From the NCBI GenBank assembly GCA_900545185.1, contig UQYH01000017.1, positions 1 to 27,513 on the forward strand: a stretch of DNA of 27,513 nt, in the 5' to 3' direction. Source of the DNA: an uncultured Eubacteriales bacterium. GTDB lineage: Bacteria; Bacillota; Clostridia; UBA1381; UBA9506. Every line of letters starts with the position of its first letter. The first letter of the stretch is position 1. The translations under genes were made by a program, and so were the position numbers. The notes under the pieces are model-generated. The model made no database searches. It had not been told where the DNA came from and saw only the letters and a program-made list of their open reading frames with translations. This document shows, in pieces, positions 13,849 to 22,393 of the stretch.

Positions 13849-14216
13849 TATTTCTTTTTGTTTGCAATGGTTCTGGCCGGACCCTTTCTGGTTCTGGCAT
13901 TGGTCTTTGTTCTTTGACCGCGAACCGGTAAGCCCTTTCTGTGACGGATGCCTCTGTAGCAGCCGATTTCCATGAGCCGCTTAATATCAAGAGCTACATT
14001 ACGTCTTAAATCACCTTCAACCGTATAGTCACGGTCGATAATTTCTCTCAGCTTGGATACCTCATCCTCGGTTAAGTCCTTAACACGTGTATCGGGATTG
14101 ATACCTGTTGCCGCCAGGATTTTACGGGAGCTGGACAGGCCGATACCGAAAACATAGGTCAAGCCGATTTCCACTCTTTTTTCTCTGGGTAAGTCAACAC
14201 CTGAAATTCTTGCCAT
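13848..14216 (-). CDS. rpsM: 30S ribosomal protein S13
   Basis: A 122-residue S13 of the small-subunit head. ARISGVDLPREKRVEIGLTY, GIGLSSSRKIL (helix-hairpin-helix), YRGIRHRKGLPVRGQRTKTN and the basic tail ARTIANKKK are all canonical. GGAGGTG lies ahead of the ATG. A 126-bp gap to rpmJ contains the small hairpin CCCCC/GGGGG at 14317-14332. Confidence 0.98.
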   Translation of the reverse strand: MARISGVDLPREKRVEIGLTYVFGIGLSSSRKILAATGINPDTRVKDLTEDEVSKLREIIDRDYTVEGDLRRNVALDIKRLMEIGCYRGIRHRKGLPVRGQRTKTNARTRKGPARTIANKKK

Positions 14217-14342
14217 TTTTGCACCTCCAATACATTTCCATCGTATATATGCCTAACCTCGCGGGTCACGCCTTGTGCGTGCAGCCGCCCCGCGCGGGTT
14301 TTAACATGTAGGTACGCCCCCAAAACAGGGGGCTGCTGATAC

Positions 14343-14456
14343 TCAGCCCTGTTTCTGCTTATGCTTGGGATTTTCACAAATCACCATAACCTTACCCTTG
14401 CGCTTAATGATTTTACATTTTTCGCAAATCGGTTTAACAGACGGTCTGACCTTCAT
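14343..14456 (-). CDS. rpmJ: 50S ribosomal protein L36 (zinc-binding form)
   Basis: A 37-codon gene found by direct translation of the minus strand. It begins MKVRPSVKPICEKCKIIKRK and ends KHKQKQG before TGA. Cys11, Cys14, Cys27 and His32 form the zinc ribbon of the C+ L36 type. AAAGGAGGAA lies a few bases upstream. Its place between infA and rpsM is the standard one. Confidence 0.96.
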   Translation of the reverse strand: MKVRPSVKPICEKCKIIKRKGKVMVICENPKHKQKQG

Positions 14457-14519
14457 GTGAATTCCTCCTTTAAAGGCGGCATGTATGCGCCTTAAATATC
14501 TATCGGCAGCCGACGGCTT

Positions 14520-14738
14520 TTATTTTGCGCGCCAGGTAATTCTGCCTTTCGTCAGGTCATAGGGCGAAAGCTCAACGGTGACCTTATCGCCCGGTAAAAT
14601 TCTGATAAAATTCATTCTGAGCTTTCCCGAAATGTGCGCCAAAATTTGGTGCCCGTTTTCAAGCTCAACCTGAAACATTGCGTTCGGGAGCGATTCCAAG
14701 ACCGTGCCCTCCAGCTCTAAAACGCCTTCCTTTGCCAT
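14520..14738 (-). CDS. infA: Translation initiation factor IF-1
   Basis: A 72-residue S1/OB-fold protein that occupies the 30S A site during initiation. KEGVLELEGTVLESLPNAMF, NGHQILAHISGKLRMNFIRI and SPYDLTKGRITWR are near-invariant family segments, and length is exact for the family. AAGGAGG lies ahead of the ATG. Confidence 0.98.
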   Translation of the reverse strand: MAKEGVLELEGTVLESLPNAMFQVELENGHQILAHISGKLRMNFIRILPGDKVTVELSPYDLTKGRITWRAK

Positions 14739-14750
14739 AGTAAAACCTCC

Positions 14751-15026
14751 TTATGCATCATGCGACTCACTAAACTCTGCCAAGACTTTTCGTAAGTCCG
14801 GATTGGTAACCTTCACGCCCGATTGCAGTTTTTCGCAAATATAAGCCGAAGCGTGACCGCTTTTTAATAGATGTTTTAACTTTTTTTTCTTTGGCTTGTC
14901 AACGCGGCGCTGCCGGCCGTTGGCCAGCAAAACATATTGCTCGTCTAAAACCTCAATCACCACAAAGGGTTTGTCCTTGTCCCTGCCTGCCTTTGCATAT
15001 ACAATATCACCGGCAAAAACCTTCAA
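14751..15026 (-). CDS. KOW domain-containing RNA-binding protein (L14e-like)
   Basis: A 91-residue basic protein. Its first half is a KOW motif (GDIVYAKAGRDKDKPFVVIEV, about residues 6-26) as in eukaryal/archaeal L14e, followed by a lysine patch RVDKPKKKKLKH at 41-52. Clostridia commonly carry such a gene at exactly this place between map and infA; its role is not established, but ribosome or rRNA binding is likely. Start is a TTG at 15026: GAGGTG lies seven nt upstream and MKVFAGDIV is the usual N-terminus. Two ATGs just upstream are out of frame. Confidence 0.85.
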   Translation of the reverse strand: MKVFAGDIVYAKAGRDKDKPFVVIEVLDEQYVLLANGRQRRVDKPKKKKLKHLLKSGHASAYICEKLQSGVKVTNPDLRKVLAEFSESHDA

Positions 15027-15047
15027 ACATCATCACCTCAAAAAACT

Positions 15048-15800
15048 TTAGCAAACCGTTAAAATTTCTGCCTCGCCACTCTTTTTAATTAACACAGAAT
15101 GTTCGTAATGGGCAGAAAGCTTGCCGTCTGCTGTTACCACTGTCCAATCATCGGCCAGGGTGTTAACATGATACGTACCTTGATTTACCATCGGTTCAAT
15201 CGCCAGCGTCATGCCGGGGAGCAGTCTGGCTCCGTGGCCGGGCGTACCGTAATTCGGCACCTCCGGATCCTCGTGCAGTTCACTGCCAACGCCATGACCC
15301 ACCAGGCTTCTCACAACGGAAAAGCCGTTTTGTTCAACGTGGCTTTGAATCGCCGCGCTGATGTCGAACAGGCGATTGCCTGCGTGTGCCATTTTCAGGC
15401 CTTCGTAAAAGCTCTCCCGCGTGACACGAATCAGCTTTTCTGCCTCCGGGCTGATTTTGCCGACAGGGAAGGTTTTCGCACTGTCGCCATGATAGCCCTT
15501 GTAGCAGGCGCCGATGTCGATGCTGATGATATCGCCCTCTTTCAGCTCAATGTGCGGCGAGGGGATACCGTGCACCACCTGGTCGTTAATAGACGTGCAG
15601 ATGTGTGCGGGATAGCCGTTATACATCCAAAAGGAACAGGTTGCGTGCTGCTTTTTAATAAACCGTGCGGCAATGTCATCCAGCTCTGCGGTTGACACGC
15701 CGGGTTTAATGGCTTCCGCAAGACGCTGAAACGTGGCGGCGGTAATTTCGCCCGCCGCGCGCAGCGCATCAATTTCGTGGGGCGACTTAATTTTAATCAT
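15048..15800 (-). CDS. map: Methionine aminopeptidase, type I
   Basis: A 250-residue cytosolic metalloprotease that removes initiator methionine. The five metal ligands are Asp95 and Asp106 (SIDIGACYKGYHGDSAKTF), His169 (GHGVG), Glu202 (AIEPMV) and Glu233 (HYEHS). His78 is the conserved substrate-side histidine. Length fits type Ia without the N-terminal zinc extension. Its ATG overlaps the adk stop (ATGA), indicating translational coupling. Confidence 0.97.
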   Translation of the reverse strand: MIKIKSPHEIDALRAAGEITAATFQRLAEAIKPGVSTAELDDIAARFIKKQHATCSFWMYNGYPAHICTSINDQVVHGIPSPHIELKEGDIISIDIGACYKGYHGDSAKTFPVGKISPEAEKLIRVTRESFYEGLKMAHAGNRLFDISAAIQSHVEQNGFSVVRSLVGHGVGSELHEDPEVPNYGTPGHGARLLPGMTLAIEPMVNQGTYHVNTLADDWTVVTADGKLSAHYEHSVLIKKSGEAEILTVC

Positions 15801-16447
15801 TTCACATCGCCCGCCTCTTCGGAAGCAGCTGCCTCAACCTGACGGAAAATGGCGTCTACACTGCCCTCTCCGTCAATTTCAACCAGCTTCTTTTGTTTTT
15901 CGTAATATGCTTTCAGCGGCTCCGTTTGCTCGTGGTAAACTGTCAGTCGCTTTAAAACAACCTCCGGTGCGTCGTCCTCTCGTACGGAAAGGGCTTCGCC
16001 GCATGCATCGCAAACACCCTCTTGCTGCGGGGGGTTAAATTCAACATGGAAGGACGCGCCGCATTTGCCGCAGACACGTCGGCCGGACATACGCTTAACA
16101 ATGGCATCGTCCTGCACTTCAATATCGATCACGCGGTCAACCGCGATACCGGTATTGTCCATAATTTCGGCCTGCACCAGCGTTCTGGGGAAGCCGTCTA
16201 AAATATAACCTGCCTTGCAGTCATCTGCCTTCAGGCGTTCCGCAACCAAGGCTGCTACAACGTCATCCGGCAGCAGGGCACCGCGTTTGATGTAATCCTC
16301 GGCGATTTTGCCGACCGGTGTTCCGTCCGCCATAGCTTGTCTGATGATATGGCCGGTGGATATGGTCGGGATTCCCAACGACTCGGAAAGCTTTGCCGCC
16401 TGTGTGCCTTTGCCGGCTCCCGGCGGTCCTAAAAATACCAGTTTCAT
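15797..16447 (-). CDS. adk: Adenylate kinase (zinc-containing long form)
   Basis: A 216-residue enzyme balancing AMP, ADP and ATP. The P-loop GPPGAGKGT is at 7-15, GFPRT at about 85-89, and the LID domain carries Cys126, Cys129, Cys146 and Cys149, the four-cysteine zinc site seen in Gram-positive Adk. Located between secY and map as in many Firmicutes. Confidence 0.97.
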   Translation of the reverse strand: MKLVFLGPPGAGKGTQAAKLSESLGIPTISTGHIIRQAMADGTPVGKIAEDYIKRGALLPDDVVAALVAERLKADDCKAGYILDGFPRTLVQAEIMDNTGIAVDRVIDIEVQDDAIVKRMSGRRVCGKCGASFHVEFNPPQQEGVCDACGEALSVREDDAPEVVLKRLTVYHEQTEPLKAYYEKQKKLVEIDGEGSVDAIFRQVEAAASEEAGDVK

Positions 16448-16460
16448 GCCAACGATCTCC

Positions 16461-17753
16461 TTACTCTAAGAATCCCTTATAGTGACGCATCAGCATCTGG
16501 GATTCCATCTGCTTAACCGTTTCAAGCGCAACGCCGACAACGATTAAAAGTGACGTACCGCCGATGGATACACCGGCCAGGTTCGGCACAAATGCCAGCA
16601 GAATCGGGAAAATTGCGATAACGGCCAGGAATAACGAGCCGAACAGCGTAATTTTTGACAGGATTCTGGAAATGAAGTCTGACGTGGGCTTGCCGGGACG
16701 GATACCCGGAATGAAGCCGCCGTTTTTCTTCATATTATTTGAAATTTCAATCGGGTTAAACTGTATTGCCGTGTAGAAGTATGTGAAGAACACAATCAGC
16801 AGGAAATACACCACGATATAGAACGGGTGCGTCTGCCGGAACAGGTTCAGCACAATGCCCCAAAAGCCACCCGGTGTCTGGTTTCCGTTTACAAACATGT
16901 TAATTGTCTGCGGGAAGGACATGATGGATACGGCAAAGATAATCGGCATAACACCGGCCATTGAAATTTTAATGGGGATGTGTGTGCTTTGTCCGCCGTA
17001 CATTTTTCTGCCGACAACACGTTTTGCATACTGCACCGGGATTCTGCGTTCAGCATCGTTCATCACAACAACGAATGCAATGGCAAGCACTGCAATGGCG
17101 ATAATGACAATCAGCGTTACAAGGGACTGAATGTTCATGCCCTCTGCTGTGATAAGCGTTGCACGCAGCGACTGAATCATGGCCGGACCGCGCGAAACGA
17201 TACCGGTGAAGATTAACAGTGAAATACCGTTGCCGATGCCCTTATCGGTAATTTCTTCACCCAACCACATCAAAAATGCGGTACCTGCCGTAAACGACAG
17301 CGTCAGCATGATGTAGTTCATGAAGCTGGGGCCGCCGACCAGGTTGTTACGCAGGCCGAAATACAAGCCCGTTGCTTGTAAAAAGCCCAGAATTACCGTA
17401 CAATAACGAGTGTAGGAGGCCAGTTTTTTTCTGCCTTCTTCACCCTCTTTTGCCAAACGCTCCAGCGCGGGGATTGCAACCGTTAAAAGCTGGATGATAA
17501 TCGACGCATTGATATAAGGCGTGATACTCATGGCAAAAATTGAGCCACGCTCTAAGGCACCGCCGGAGAAGTTATTTAAAAGTCCCTGCATGCCTTCTGA
17601 AAATCCACCCATCATTTCGCTGACGGCGCTTGCGTTCAGTCCCGGTACCGGGACGTATGAGCCCAAGCGGAACACAACCAGCATGAGGAGTGTGTAGAGC
17701 ATTTTCTTTCTTAAATCGGGAATCTTCCATGCGTTTCTGAGCGTTTGCAGCAC
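16461..17753 (-). CDS. secY: Preprotein translocase subunit SecY
   Basis: A 430-residue polytopic membrane protein with about ten hydrophobic segments. Signatures: GSYVPVPGLNASAV, SIFAMSITPYINASIIIQL (plug/TM2 region), ISLLIFTGIVSRGP and GFIPGIRPGKPTSDFI, near the cytoplasmic loops that bind SecA and the ribosome. It begins with GTG directly abutting the rplO TAA; the GGAGGTGG site lies within the last rplO codons, so translation of the two is probably coupled. Confidence 0.97.
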   Translation of the reverse strand: MLQTLRNAWKIPDLRKKMLYTLLMLVVFRLGSYVPVPGLNASAVSEMMGGFSEGMQGLLNNFSGGALERGSIFAMSITPYINASIIIQLLTVAIPALERLAKEGEEGRKKLASYTRYCTVILGFLQATGLYFGLRNNLVGGPSFMNYIMLTLSFTAGTAFLMWLGEEITDKGIGNGISLLIFTGIVSRGPAMIQSLRATLITAEGMNIQSLVTLIVIIAIAVLAIAFVVVMNDAERRIPVQYAKRVVGRKMYGGQSTHIPIKISMAGVMPIIFAVSIMSFPQTINMFVNGNQTPGGFWGIVLNLFRQTHPFYIVVYFLLIVFFTYFYTAIQFNPIEISNNMKKNGGFIPGIRPGKPTSDFISRILSKITLFGSLFLAVIAIFPILLAFVPNLAGVSIGGTSLLIVVGVALETVKQMESQMLMRHYKGFLE

Positions 17754-18197
17754 TTAAACCACCTCCGCCTTTCCTCCGGCGTTTGCGATTTTTTCCGCCG
17801 CAGAAGCAGAGAAGCGTGCTGCCTTGACGGTCAGATTTTTAGCCGTTAAATCGCCACGACCCAAAACAACGATACCGTCGTTAAGCTTTTTGATGATTCC
17901 TTCAGCCTTGAGCACCTCTGCCGTAACTTCGGTACCATCCGAAAATCTGTTTAAATCTGAAACGTTGATCTGCGAATATGTTTTCGCAAAAATATTGGTA
18001 AAGCCTCTTTTCGGCAAACGTCTGTAAAGAGGCATCTGTCCACCTTCAAAGCCCGGTCTTACACCGCCGCCGGAGCGGGCGTTTTGACCCTTGTGGCCTC
18101 TGCCTGCGGTTTTACCGTTACCGGAACCGTGGCCGCGGCCGACTCTGAACGCTGCCTTCTTTGCGCCTTCTGCCGGCTTTAATTCGTTCAGTTTCAC
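17754..18197 (-). CDS. rplO: 50S ribosomal protein L15
   Basis: A 147-residue L15. KLNELKPAEGAKKAAFRVGRG, the glycine-rich GNGKTAGRGHKGQNARSGGG and FEGGQMPLYRRLPKRGF are canonical. I start at a GTG (18197) because AAGGAGGTG lies seven nt upstream and the protein then begins at the conserved position; the frame continuing to 18260 reads back over the Shine-Dalgarno and the rpmD end. Confidence 0.96.
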   Translation of the reverse strand: MKLNELKPAEGAKKAAFRVGRGHGSGNGKTAGRGHKGQNARSGGGVRPGFEGGQMPLYRRLPKRGFTNIFAKTYSQINVSDLNRFSDGTEVTAEVLKAEGIIKKLNDGIVVLGRGDLTAKNLTVKAARFSASAAEKIANAGGKAEVV

Positions 18198-18213
18198 TGT
18201 AGTGCACCTCCTT

Positions 18214-18399
18214 CTACTGTATATCTTCCTCAACCTCGAGCATATAGCCCACCTTGGCAATCATACCGCGAATGGCTGCATTGTCCTGGTGTTCTTTTTC
18301 ATCCCGGATTTTTTTCAAACCGAGAGCGTGTACCGTAGCAATATGGTCTTTTTTTCTGCCGATGGTGCTTTTAACAAGCTTAACCTTTAGCATTGCCAT
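18214..18399 (-). CDS. rpmD: 50S ribosomal protein L30
   Basis: A 61-residue L30. LKVKLVKSTIGRKKDHIATVHALGL-like sequence and the KVGYMLEVEE end are typical. AAGGAGG sits ahead of the first ATG. Spacing to rpsE and rplO is short (about 15 bp each), as expected in the spc cluster. Confidence 0.96.
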   Translation of the reverse strand: MAMLKVKLVKSTIGRKKDHIATVHALGLKKIRDEKEHQDNAAIRGMIAKVGYMLEVEEDIQ

Positions 18400-18413
18400 A
18401 ATACCGTACCTCC

Positions 18414-18917
18414 TTAATCTACTAAGTCTTCCTTGGATTTACCCCGCAGCTTTGCCACTTCGCCGGCGTCCTTCAAGGAGGCTAATCCGGAAAGCGTGGC
18501 TTTTACCACGTTCCTTGCATTGTTGGAACGAAGGGATTTGGTTCTGATATCGCGAATACCGGCGAGCTCTACAACTGCTCTGGCTGCGCCGCCGGCGATA
18601 ACACCGGTACCGGGAGCAGCCGGCTTTAACAGGATTCTGCCTGCGCCGAATTCGCCGATGGTTTCGTGGGGGATGGTTGTGCCGGACAGGTTAACCGAAA
18701 TCATGTTCTTTTTCGCATCCTCAATACCCTTGCGGATTGCTTCGGGAACTTCGGCAGCTTTACCGGTGCCGCAGCCTACATGGCCGTTTTCATCGCCCAC
18801 AACAACTAATGCCGAAAAACGGAAAGTACGGCCGCCCTTAACAACCTTGGCAACACGGCTGAGCTTTACGAGTTTTTCTTTAATGTCTAAAACGCTTGCA
18901 TCTATTAACTGAGCCAA
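18414..18917 (-). CDS. rpsE: 30S ribosomal protein S5
   Basis: A 167-residue S5. The double-stranded RNA-binding-like N-domain (LSRVAKVVKGGRTFRF, GHVGCGTGKAAEVPEAIRKG) and C-domain (GAGRILLKPAAPGTGVIAGG, RDIRTKSLRSNNARNVV) are complete. It starts with TTG (18917), GGAGG lying eight nt before it. S5 shapes decoding fidelity at the mRNA entry side. Confidence 0.97.
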   Translation of the reverse strand: MAQLIDASVLDIKEKLVKLSRVAKVVKGGRTFRFSALVVVGDENGHVGCGTGKAAEVPEAIRKGIEDAKKNMISVNLSGTTIPHETIGEFGAGRILLKPAAPGTGVIAGGAARAVVELAGIRDIRTKSLRSNNARNVVKATLSGLASLKDAGEVAKLRGKSKEDLVD

Positions 18918-18935
18918 ACTGGTTTCCTCCTTTTC

Positions 18936-19298
18936 TTAAAATTCCAGGCCGCCTTCACGGGCGCCCTCGGCTAATTCTTTCACACGTCCGTGATAAATGT
19001 AGCCGCCGCGGTCAAAAACGACCGATTTGATACCGGCTGCCAGCGCTCTTTCCGCAACCAGCTTGCCGACTGCCTTAGCAGCGTCTTTGTTACCGCCGTA
19101 GTTTTCCTTCAGCTCTTTATCGAGCGTTGAAGCAGAAACCAGTGTAACACCTTTTGTATCATCTATAATCTGTGCATAAATGTGCTTTAAGCTTCTGAAC
19201 ACGTTCAGTCTGGGACGTTCCGTTGTTCCGCTGATCAGCTTACGCACTCTTTTATGTCTTCTGAGTCTTGCAACATTGCTGACAGGCTTCTTAATCAC
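18936..19298 (-). CDS. rplR: 50S ribosomal protein L18
   Basis: A 120-residue L18 binding 5S rRNA. RLRRHKRVRKLISGTTERPRL, FRSLKHIYAQIIDD and FDRGGYIYHGRVKELAEGAREGGL are standard. I start at GTG 19298: AAAGGAGTG lies six nt upstream, and this gives the usual 120 residues. The open frame to 19337 (an ATG) would place the Shine-Dalgarno inside the gene. Confidence 0.95.
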   Translation of the reverse strand: MIKKPVSNVARLRRHKRVRKLISGTTERPRLNVFRSLKHIYAQIIDDTKGVTLVSASTLDKELKENYGGNKDAAKAVGKLVAERALAAGIKSVVFDRGGYIYHGRVKELAEGAREGGLEF

Positions 19299-19375
19299 TT
19301 TGTTCACTCCTTTTTTAAGCTGCATGGATTTTGCCATGCCTGATTCGTAAAGGAATTATGCCGGGCGGCAGGTTA

Positions 19376-19921
19376 TTATTTCTTACCGCCGGCTTTACCC
19401 TCTTTACGTCTGATATGCTCGTAAGAGTATTTAATACCCTTGCCTTTGTACGGCTCAGGCAGTCTTTTTTCTCTTACCTTTGCGGCAAATTCGCCAACAA
19501 CCTGCTTATCAATACCCTTAACAACAATGGTGTTGGGGTTGGGCACTTCAATGGTAATTCCCTCTGCGGGCGCCATTTCAACAGGATGAGAATAGCCCAG
19601 GTTCATCAGCAGGTTTTTGCCCTGCAATTGCGCTCTGTAACCAACGCCGTTAACCTCTAAGGTCTTTTCATAACCTTCGGTTACGCCGACAACCATGTTA
19701 TGAAGCAGCGAACGGGTTAAGCCGTGCAGCGCCTTATGAGCCTTTATTTCCGAAGGACGTTCGATGATGATTTCACCGTCTGCCTTCTTGATAATCATAT
19801 CCGGATGTAAATTCTTTGTTAATGTTCCTTTCGGTCCCTTAACGGTAACAACGTTGCCGTCAGCCACTGTGACGTCTACGCCGCCGGGAACCGTAATCGG
19901 CATTTTACCAATTCTGGACAT
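19376..19921 (-). CDS. rplF: 50S ribosomal protein L6
   Basis: A 181-residue L6 with its two duplicated domains: N-terminal MSRIGKMPITVPGGV and GPKGTL, and C-terminal GIDKQVVGEFAAKVREKRLPEPYKGKGI. It sits at the base of the L7/L12 stalk. GGGAGGTG precedes the ATG. Confidence 0.98.
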   Translation of the reverse strand: MSRIGKMPITVPGGVDVTVADGNVVTVKGPKGTLTKNLHPDMIIKKADGEIIIERPSEIKAHKALHGLTRSLLHNMVVGVTEGYEKTLEVNGVGYRAQLQGKNLLMNLGYSHPVEMAPAEGITIEVPNPNTIVVKGIDKQVVGEFAAKVREKRLPEPYKGKGIKYSYEHIRRKEGKAGGKK

Positions 19922-19947
19922 TTACTGACACCTCCCTGTCTAGTTTT

Positions 19948-20343
19948 TTACCAGACAAAGGCCAGGACCTCGCCGCCGACGTTTTCCTGCCTTGCCTTTT
20001 TATCGGTCATAATTCCCTTGGATGTAGAAATGATGGCGATACCCAGGCCTTTTAATACCTTGGGCAACTCCTCTGTGTTTTTGTAAATTCTAAGGCCGGG
20101 CTTCGATACTCTTTGAATACCGGAGATAACCTTTTCTTTTCCTACATATTTCAGAGCGATTCTGATAACGCCCTGCTTACCGTCTTCAATGACCTGATAA
20201 TTTTTTATATACCCTTCCTCAAGCAGAATGGCCGCAATAGCCTTCTTCATGTTAGAGGCGGGCACATCAACCGTTTCGTGCCGGGCGGAGTTTGCGTTTC
20301 TGATACGAGTCAGCATATCCGCGATAGGATCGGTCACTTGCAT
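19948..20343 (-). CDS. rpsH: 30S ribosomal protein S8
   Basis: A 131-residue S8. TDPIADMLTRIRNANSARHE and the C-terminal STSKGIMTDKKARQENVGGEVLAFVW are diagnostic. Start at 20343 with GGAGG upstream; the frame up to 20427 merely reads into rpsN. In E. coli S8 represses the spc operon; no comparable site was recognised here. Confidence 0.97.
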   Translation of the reverse strand: MQVTDPIADMLTRIRNANSARHETVDVPASNMKKAIAAILLEEGYIKNYQVIEDGKQGVIRIALKYVGKEKVISGIQRVSKPGLRIYKNTEELPKVLKGLGIAIISTSKGIMTDKKARQENVGGEVLAFVW

Positions 20344-20366
20344 GATTGTAGCCTCCTTCCAAATTT

Positions 20367-20552
20367 TTACCAGCTGGCCTTTTTCACACCGGGGATCTGA
20401 CCTTTGTAGGCCAGCTCTCTGAAGCAAATACGGCAGATGCCATATTTTCTCAAATAAGCATGCGGCCGACCGCAGATTTTACAGCGGTTATAATGTCTGG
20501 TGCTGAACTTAGGCGTTCTCTGCTGTTTGTTAATCATCGATTTTTTAGCCAT
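20367..20552 (-). CDS. rpsN: 30S ribosomal protein S14 type Z (zinc-binding)
   Basis: A 61-residue short S14 with Cys24, Cys27, Cys40 and Cys43 (CKICGRPHAYLRKYGICRIC). The C-terminal FRELAYKGQIPGVKKASW is invariant in this type. GGAGG lies before the ATG. Confidence 0.98.
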   Translation of the reverse strand: MAKKSMINKQQRTPKFSTRHYNRCKICGRPHAYLRKYGICRICFRELAYKGQIPGVKKASW

Positions 20553-20577
20553 GATTCTCCTCCTTCACAATCAGAGC

Positions 20578-21120
20578 TTACCGGCCGGAGAAGGGAGCGC
20601 CCATTAATGTGAGCAGTTCTCTTGCTTCCTCGTCGGTCTTGGCTGTGGTAACGACAATAATATCCATACCTCTGATTTTATCAATCTTATCATAATCTAT
20701 TTCCGGGAAAATAAGCTGTTCTTTAATACCCAGAGAATAATTTCCGCGTCCGTCAAAGGAGTTGGGGTTAATTCCTCTGAAGTCTCTTACACGAGGCAGA
20801 GCCACGGAAAAGAGTCTGTCTAAGAACTCATACATCTTTTTACCGCGCAGCGTTACCTTGCAGCCGATATTCATACCCTCTCTGACTTTAAACGCCGCAA
20901 CAGATTTTTTTGCCTTTGTGATTACGGGTCTCTGACCGGTAATCGCCATCAGGTCGGCTACTGCGCTGTCTAACGCCTTGGCGTTTTCCTTCGCTTCGCC
21001 CAAGCCGATATTCACAACGATTTTCTCCAGCTTCGGAATCTGCATAACGCTTTTGTAGCCAAACTTCTGCATCAGCGCCGGTGCAACCTCGCCGGTGTAT
21101 TTATCCTGCATTCTTGACAT
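20578..21120 (-). CDS. rplE: 50S ribosomal protein L5
   Basis: A 180-residue L5 that binds 5S rRNA and contacts P-site tRNA. MQIPKLEKIVVNIGLGEA, GQRPVITKAKKSVAAFKVREG and FDGRGNYSLGIKEQLIFPEIDYD are canonical. Two ATGs (21120 and three codons later) are possible; the first is closer to the usual length. Confidence 0.98.
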   Translation of the reverse strand: MSRMQDKYTGEVAPALMQKFGYKSVMQIPKLEKIVVNIGLGEAKENAKALDSAVADLMAITGQRPVITKAKKSVAAFKVREGMNIGCKVTLRGKKMYEFLDRLFSVALPRVRDFRGINPNSFDGRGNYSLGIKEQLIFPEIDYDKIDKIRGMDIIVVTTAKTDEEARELLTLMGAPFSGR

Positions 21121-21152
21121 CAGCCTTTAAACCTCCTTTACAAAATCGTTTA

Positions 21153-21476
21153 CTAGTCGCCAAATACTTCGTTGCACTTTTTGCAATATCTTACCTTATC
21201 GCCGTTGGCCAGCGTTTTGCGGCCGATGCGTGCGGGCTTGTTGCATTTTGTGCAAATGTTCATCAGGTTTGAAGCGTCAACAGCGGCTTCCTGCTTAACA
21301 ATACCGCCTGCTTCGCCGGTTCTTTGGGGCTTTTGATGCTTTGTTGCAATCGCAATACCCTCTACAATCGCCTTACCCTTATCAGGGAATACGCTTAAAA
21401 CCTTGCCTTTTTTGCCTTTATCCTTACCGGAAATTACGATGACCTCGTCGCCGGATTTAATATGCATTTTCGCCAT
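21153..21476 (-). CDS. rplX: 50S ribosomal protein L24
   Basis: A 107-residue L24 with an N-terminal KOW motif (GDEVIVISGKDKGKKGKVL, 9-27). A C-terminal four-cysteine ribbon (Cys75, Cys78, Cys98, Cys101) is common in Firmicutes L24 and presumably binds zinc. GGAGG precedes the ATG. Confidence 0.97.
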   Translation of the reverse strand: MAKMHIKSGDEVIVISGKDKGKKGKVLSVFPDKGKAIVEGIAIATKHQKPQRTGEAGGIVKQEAAVDASNLMNICTKCNKPARIGRKTLANGDKVRYCKKCNEVFGD

Positions 21477-21493
21477 AATAGCGTACCTCCTCC

Positions 21494-21862
21494 TTACAGC
21501 ACCTCGGGAGCCAGAGAGAGAATCTTCATATATTCCTTTTCACGAAGCTCTCTTGCAACGGGCCCAAAAATACGGGTTCCTCTAGGATTTTTATCATCTC
21601 TTATAATAACGGCTGCGTTTTCGTCAAACTTGATGTACGTGCCGTCGTTACGTCTGACACCGCTGGCAGACCGCACAATAACAGCCTTGACAACGTCGCC
21701 TTTTTTAACAACACCGCCGGGTGTCGCTTTCTTAACAGAAGCAACTACGACATCGCCGATGGCCGCGTACCGTCTCTTAGAACCGCCCAGAACACGGATA
21801 CACATAAGCTCTTTGGCACCGGTGTTATCTGCAACCTTCAAAAGCGTTTGCTGTTGAATCAT
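21494..21862 (-). CDS. rplN: 50S ribosomal protein L14
   Basis: A 122-residue L14. MIQQQTLLKVADNTGAKELM, the central KKGDVVKAVIVRS and RIFGPVARELRE are standard. Start at 21862 (seven nt after AAGGAGGAAA) gives exactly the family length; the frame to 21895 does not add conserved residues. Confidence 0.98.
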   Translation of the reverse strand: MIQQQTLLKVADNTGAKELMCIRVLGGSKRRYAAIGDVVVASVKKATPGGVVKKGDVVKAVIVRSASGVRRNDGTYIKFDENAAVIIRDDKNPRGTRIFGPVARELREKEYMKILSLAPEVL

Positions 21863-21902
21863 ATCGGTTTCCTCCTTATTTAGTATCACAGCCAAGAGGT
21901 TA

Positions 21903-22157
21903 TTACTTGGCTTTTTCTACAATCTCCACCAGGCGCCATCTCTTATCCTTTGAAAGAGGTCTGGTTTCCATAACCCTTACGCGGTCGCCGATACGGCATT
22001 CGTTGTTTTCGTCATGGGCTTTGAGCTTGTAGGTACGTTTTACAATTTTTCCGTAAAGCGGATGCTTTACATTATATTCAATCGCTACAACGATGGTTTT
22101 GTCCATCTTGTCGCTGACAACCTTACCGGTTCTCTGTTTTCTGAAATTACGTTCCAT
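21903..22157 (-). CDS. rpsQ: 30S ribosomal protein S17
   Basis: An 84-residue OB-fold S17. RKQRTGKVVSDKMDKTIVV, YKLKAHDENNECRIGDRV and ETRPLSKDKRWRLVEIVEKA are all typical. AAAGGAGTG precedes the ATG. Confidence 0.98.
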   Translation of the reverse strand: MERNFRKQRTGKVVSDKMDKTIVVAIEYNVKHPLYGKIVKRTYKLKAHDENNECRIGDRVRVMETRPLSKDKRWRLVEIVEKAK

Positions 22158-22185
22158 GATTTCACTCCTTTCCGCTTATCGGCAC

Positions 22186-22389
22186 TTAGTTGGCCTGTTC
22201 CTCCAGCTTTCTTTCCGCCAAAACGGTTTTAATTCTGGCAATTGTCTTTTTAACCTCAACGATCCGCATGGGGTTTTCCAGCTGATTCGTGGCGTTTTGG
22301 AAACGCAGGTTAAACAATTCTTTTTTAAGATCAGCCAAATTGCTTTCAAGCTCTTGATTGGTAAAATCGCGAATTTCTGTCACCTTCAT
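22186..22389 (-). CDS. rpmC: 50S ribosomal protein L29
   Basis: A 67-residue two-helix L29 near the exit tunnel, an SRP/trigger-factor docking neighbour. ELESNLADLKKELFNLRFQ and ENPMRIVEVKKTIARIKTVL are canonical. GGAGG lies within the last rplP codons, so the two are tightly coupled (4-bp gap). Confidence 0.97.
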   Translation of the reverse strand: MKVTEIRDFTNQELESNLADLKKELFNLRFQNATNQLENPMRIVEVKKTIARIKTVLAERKLEEQAN

Positions 22390-22393
22390 AGCT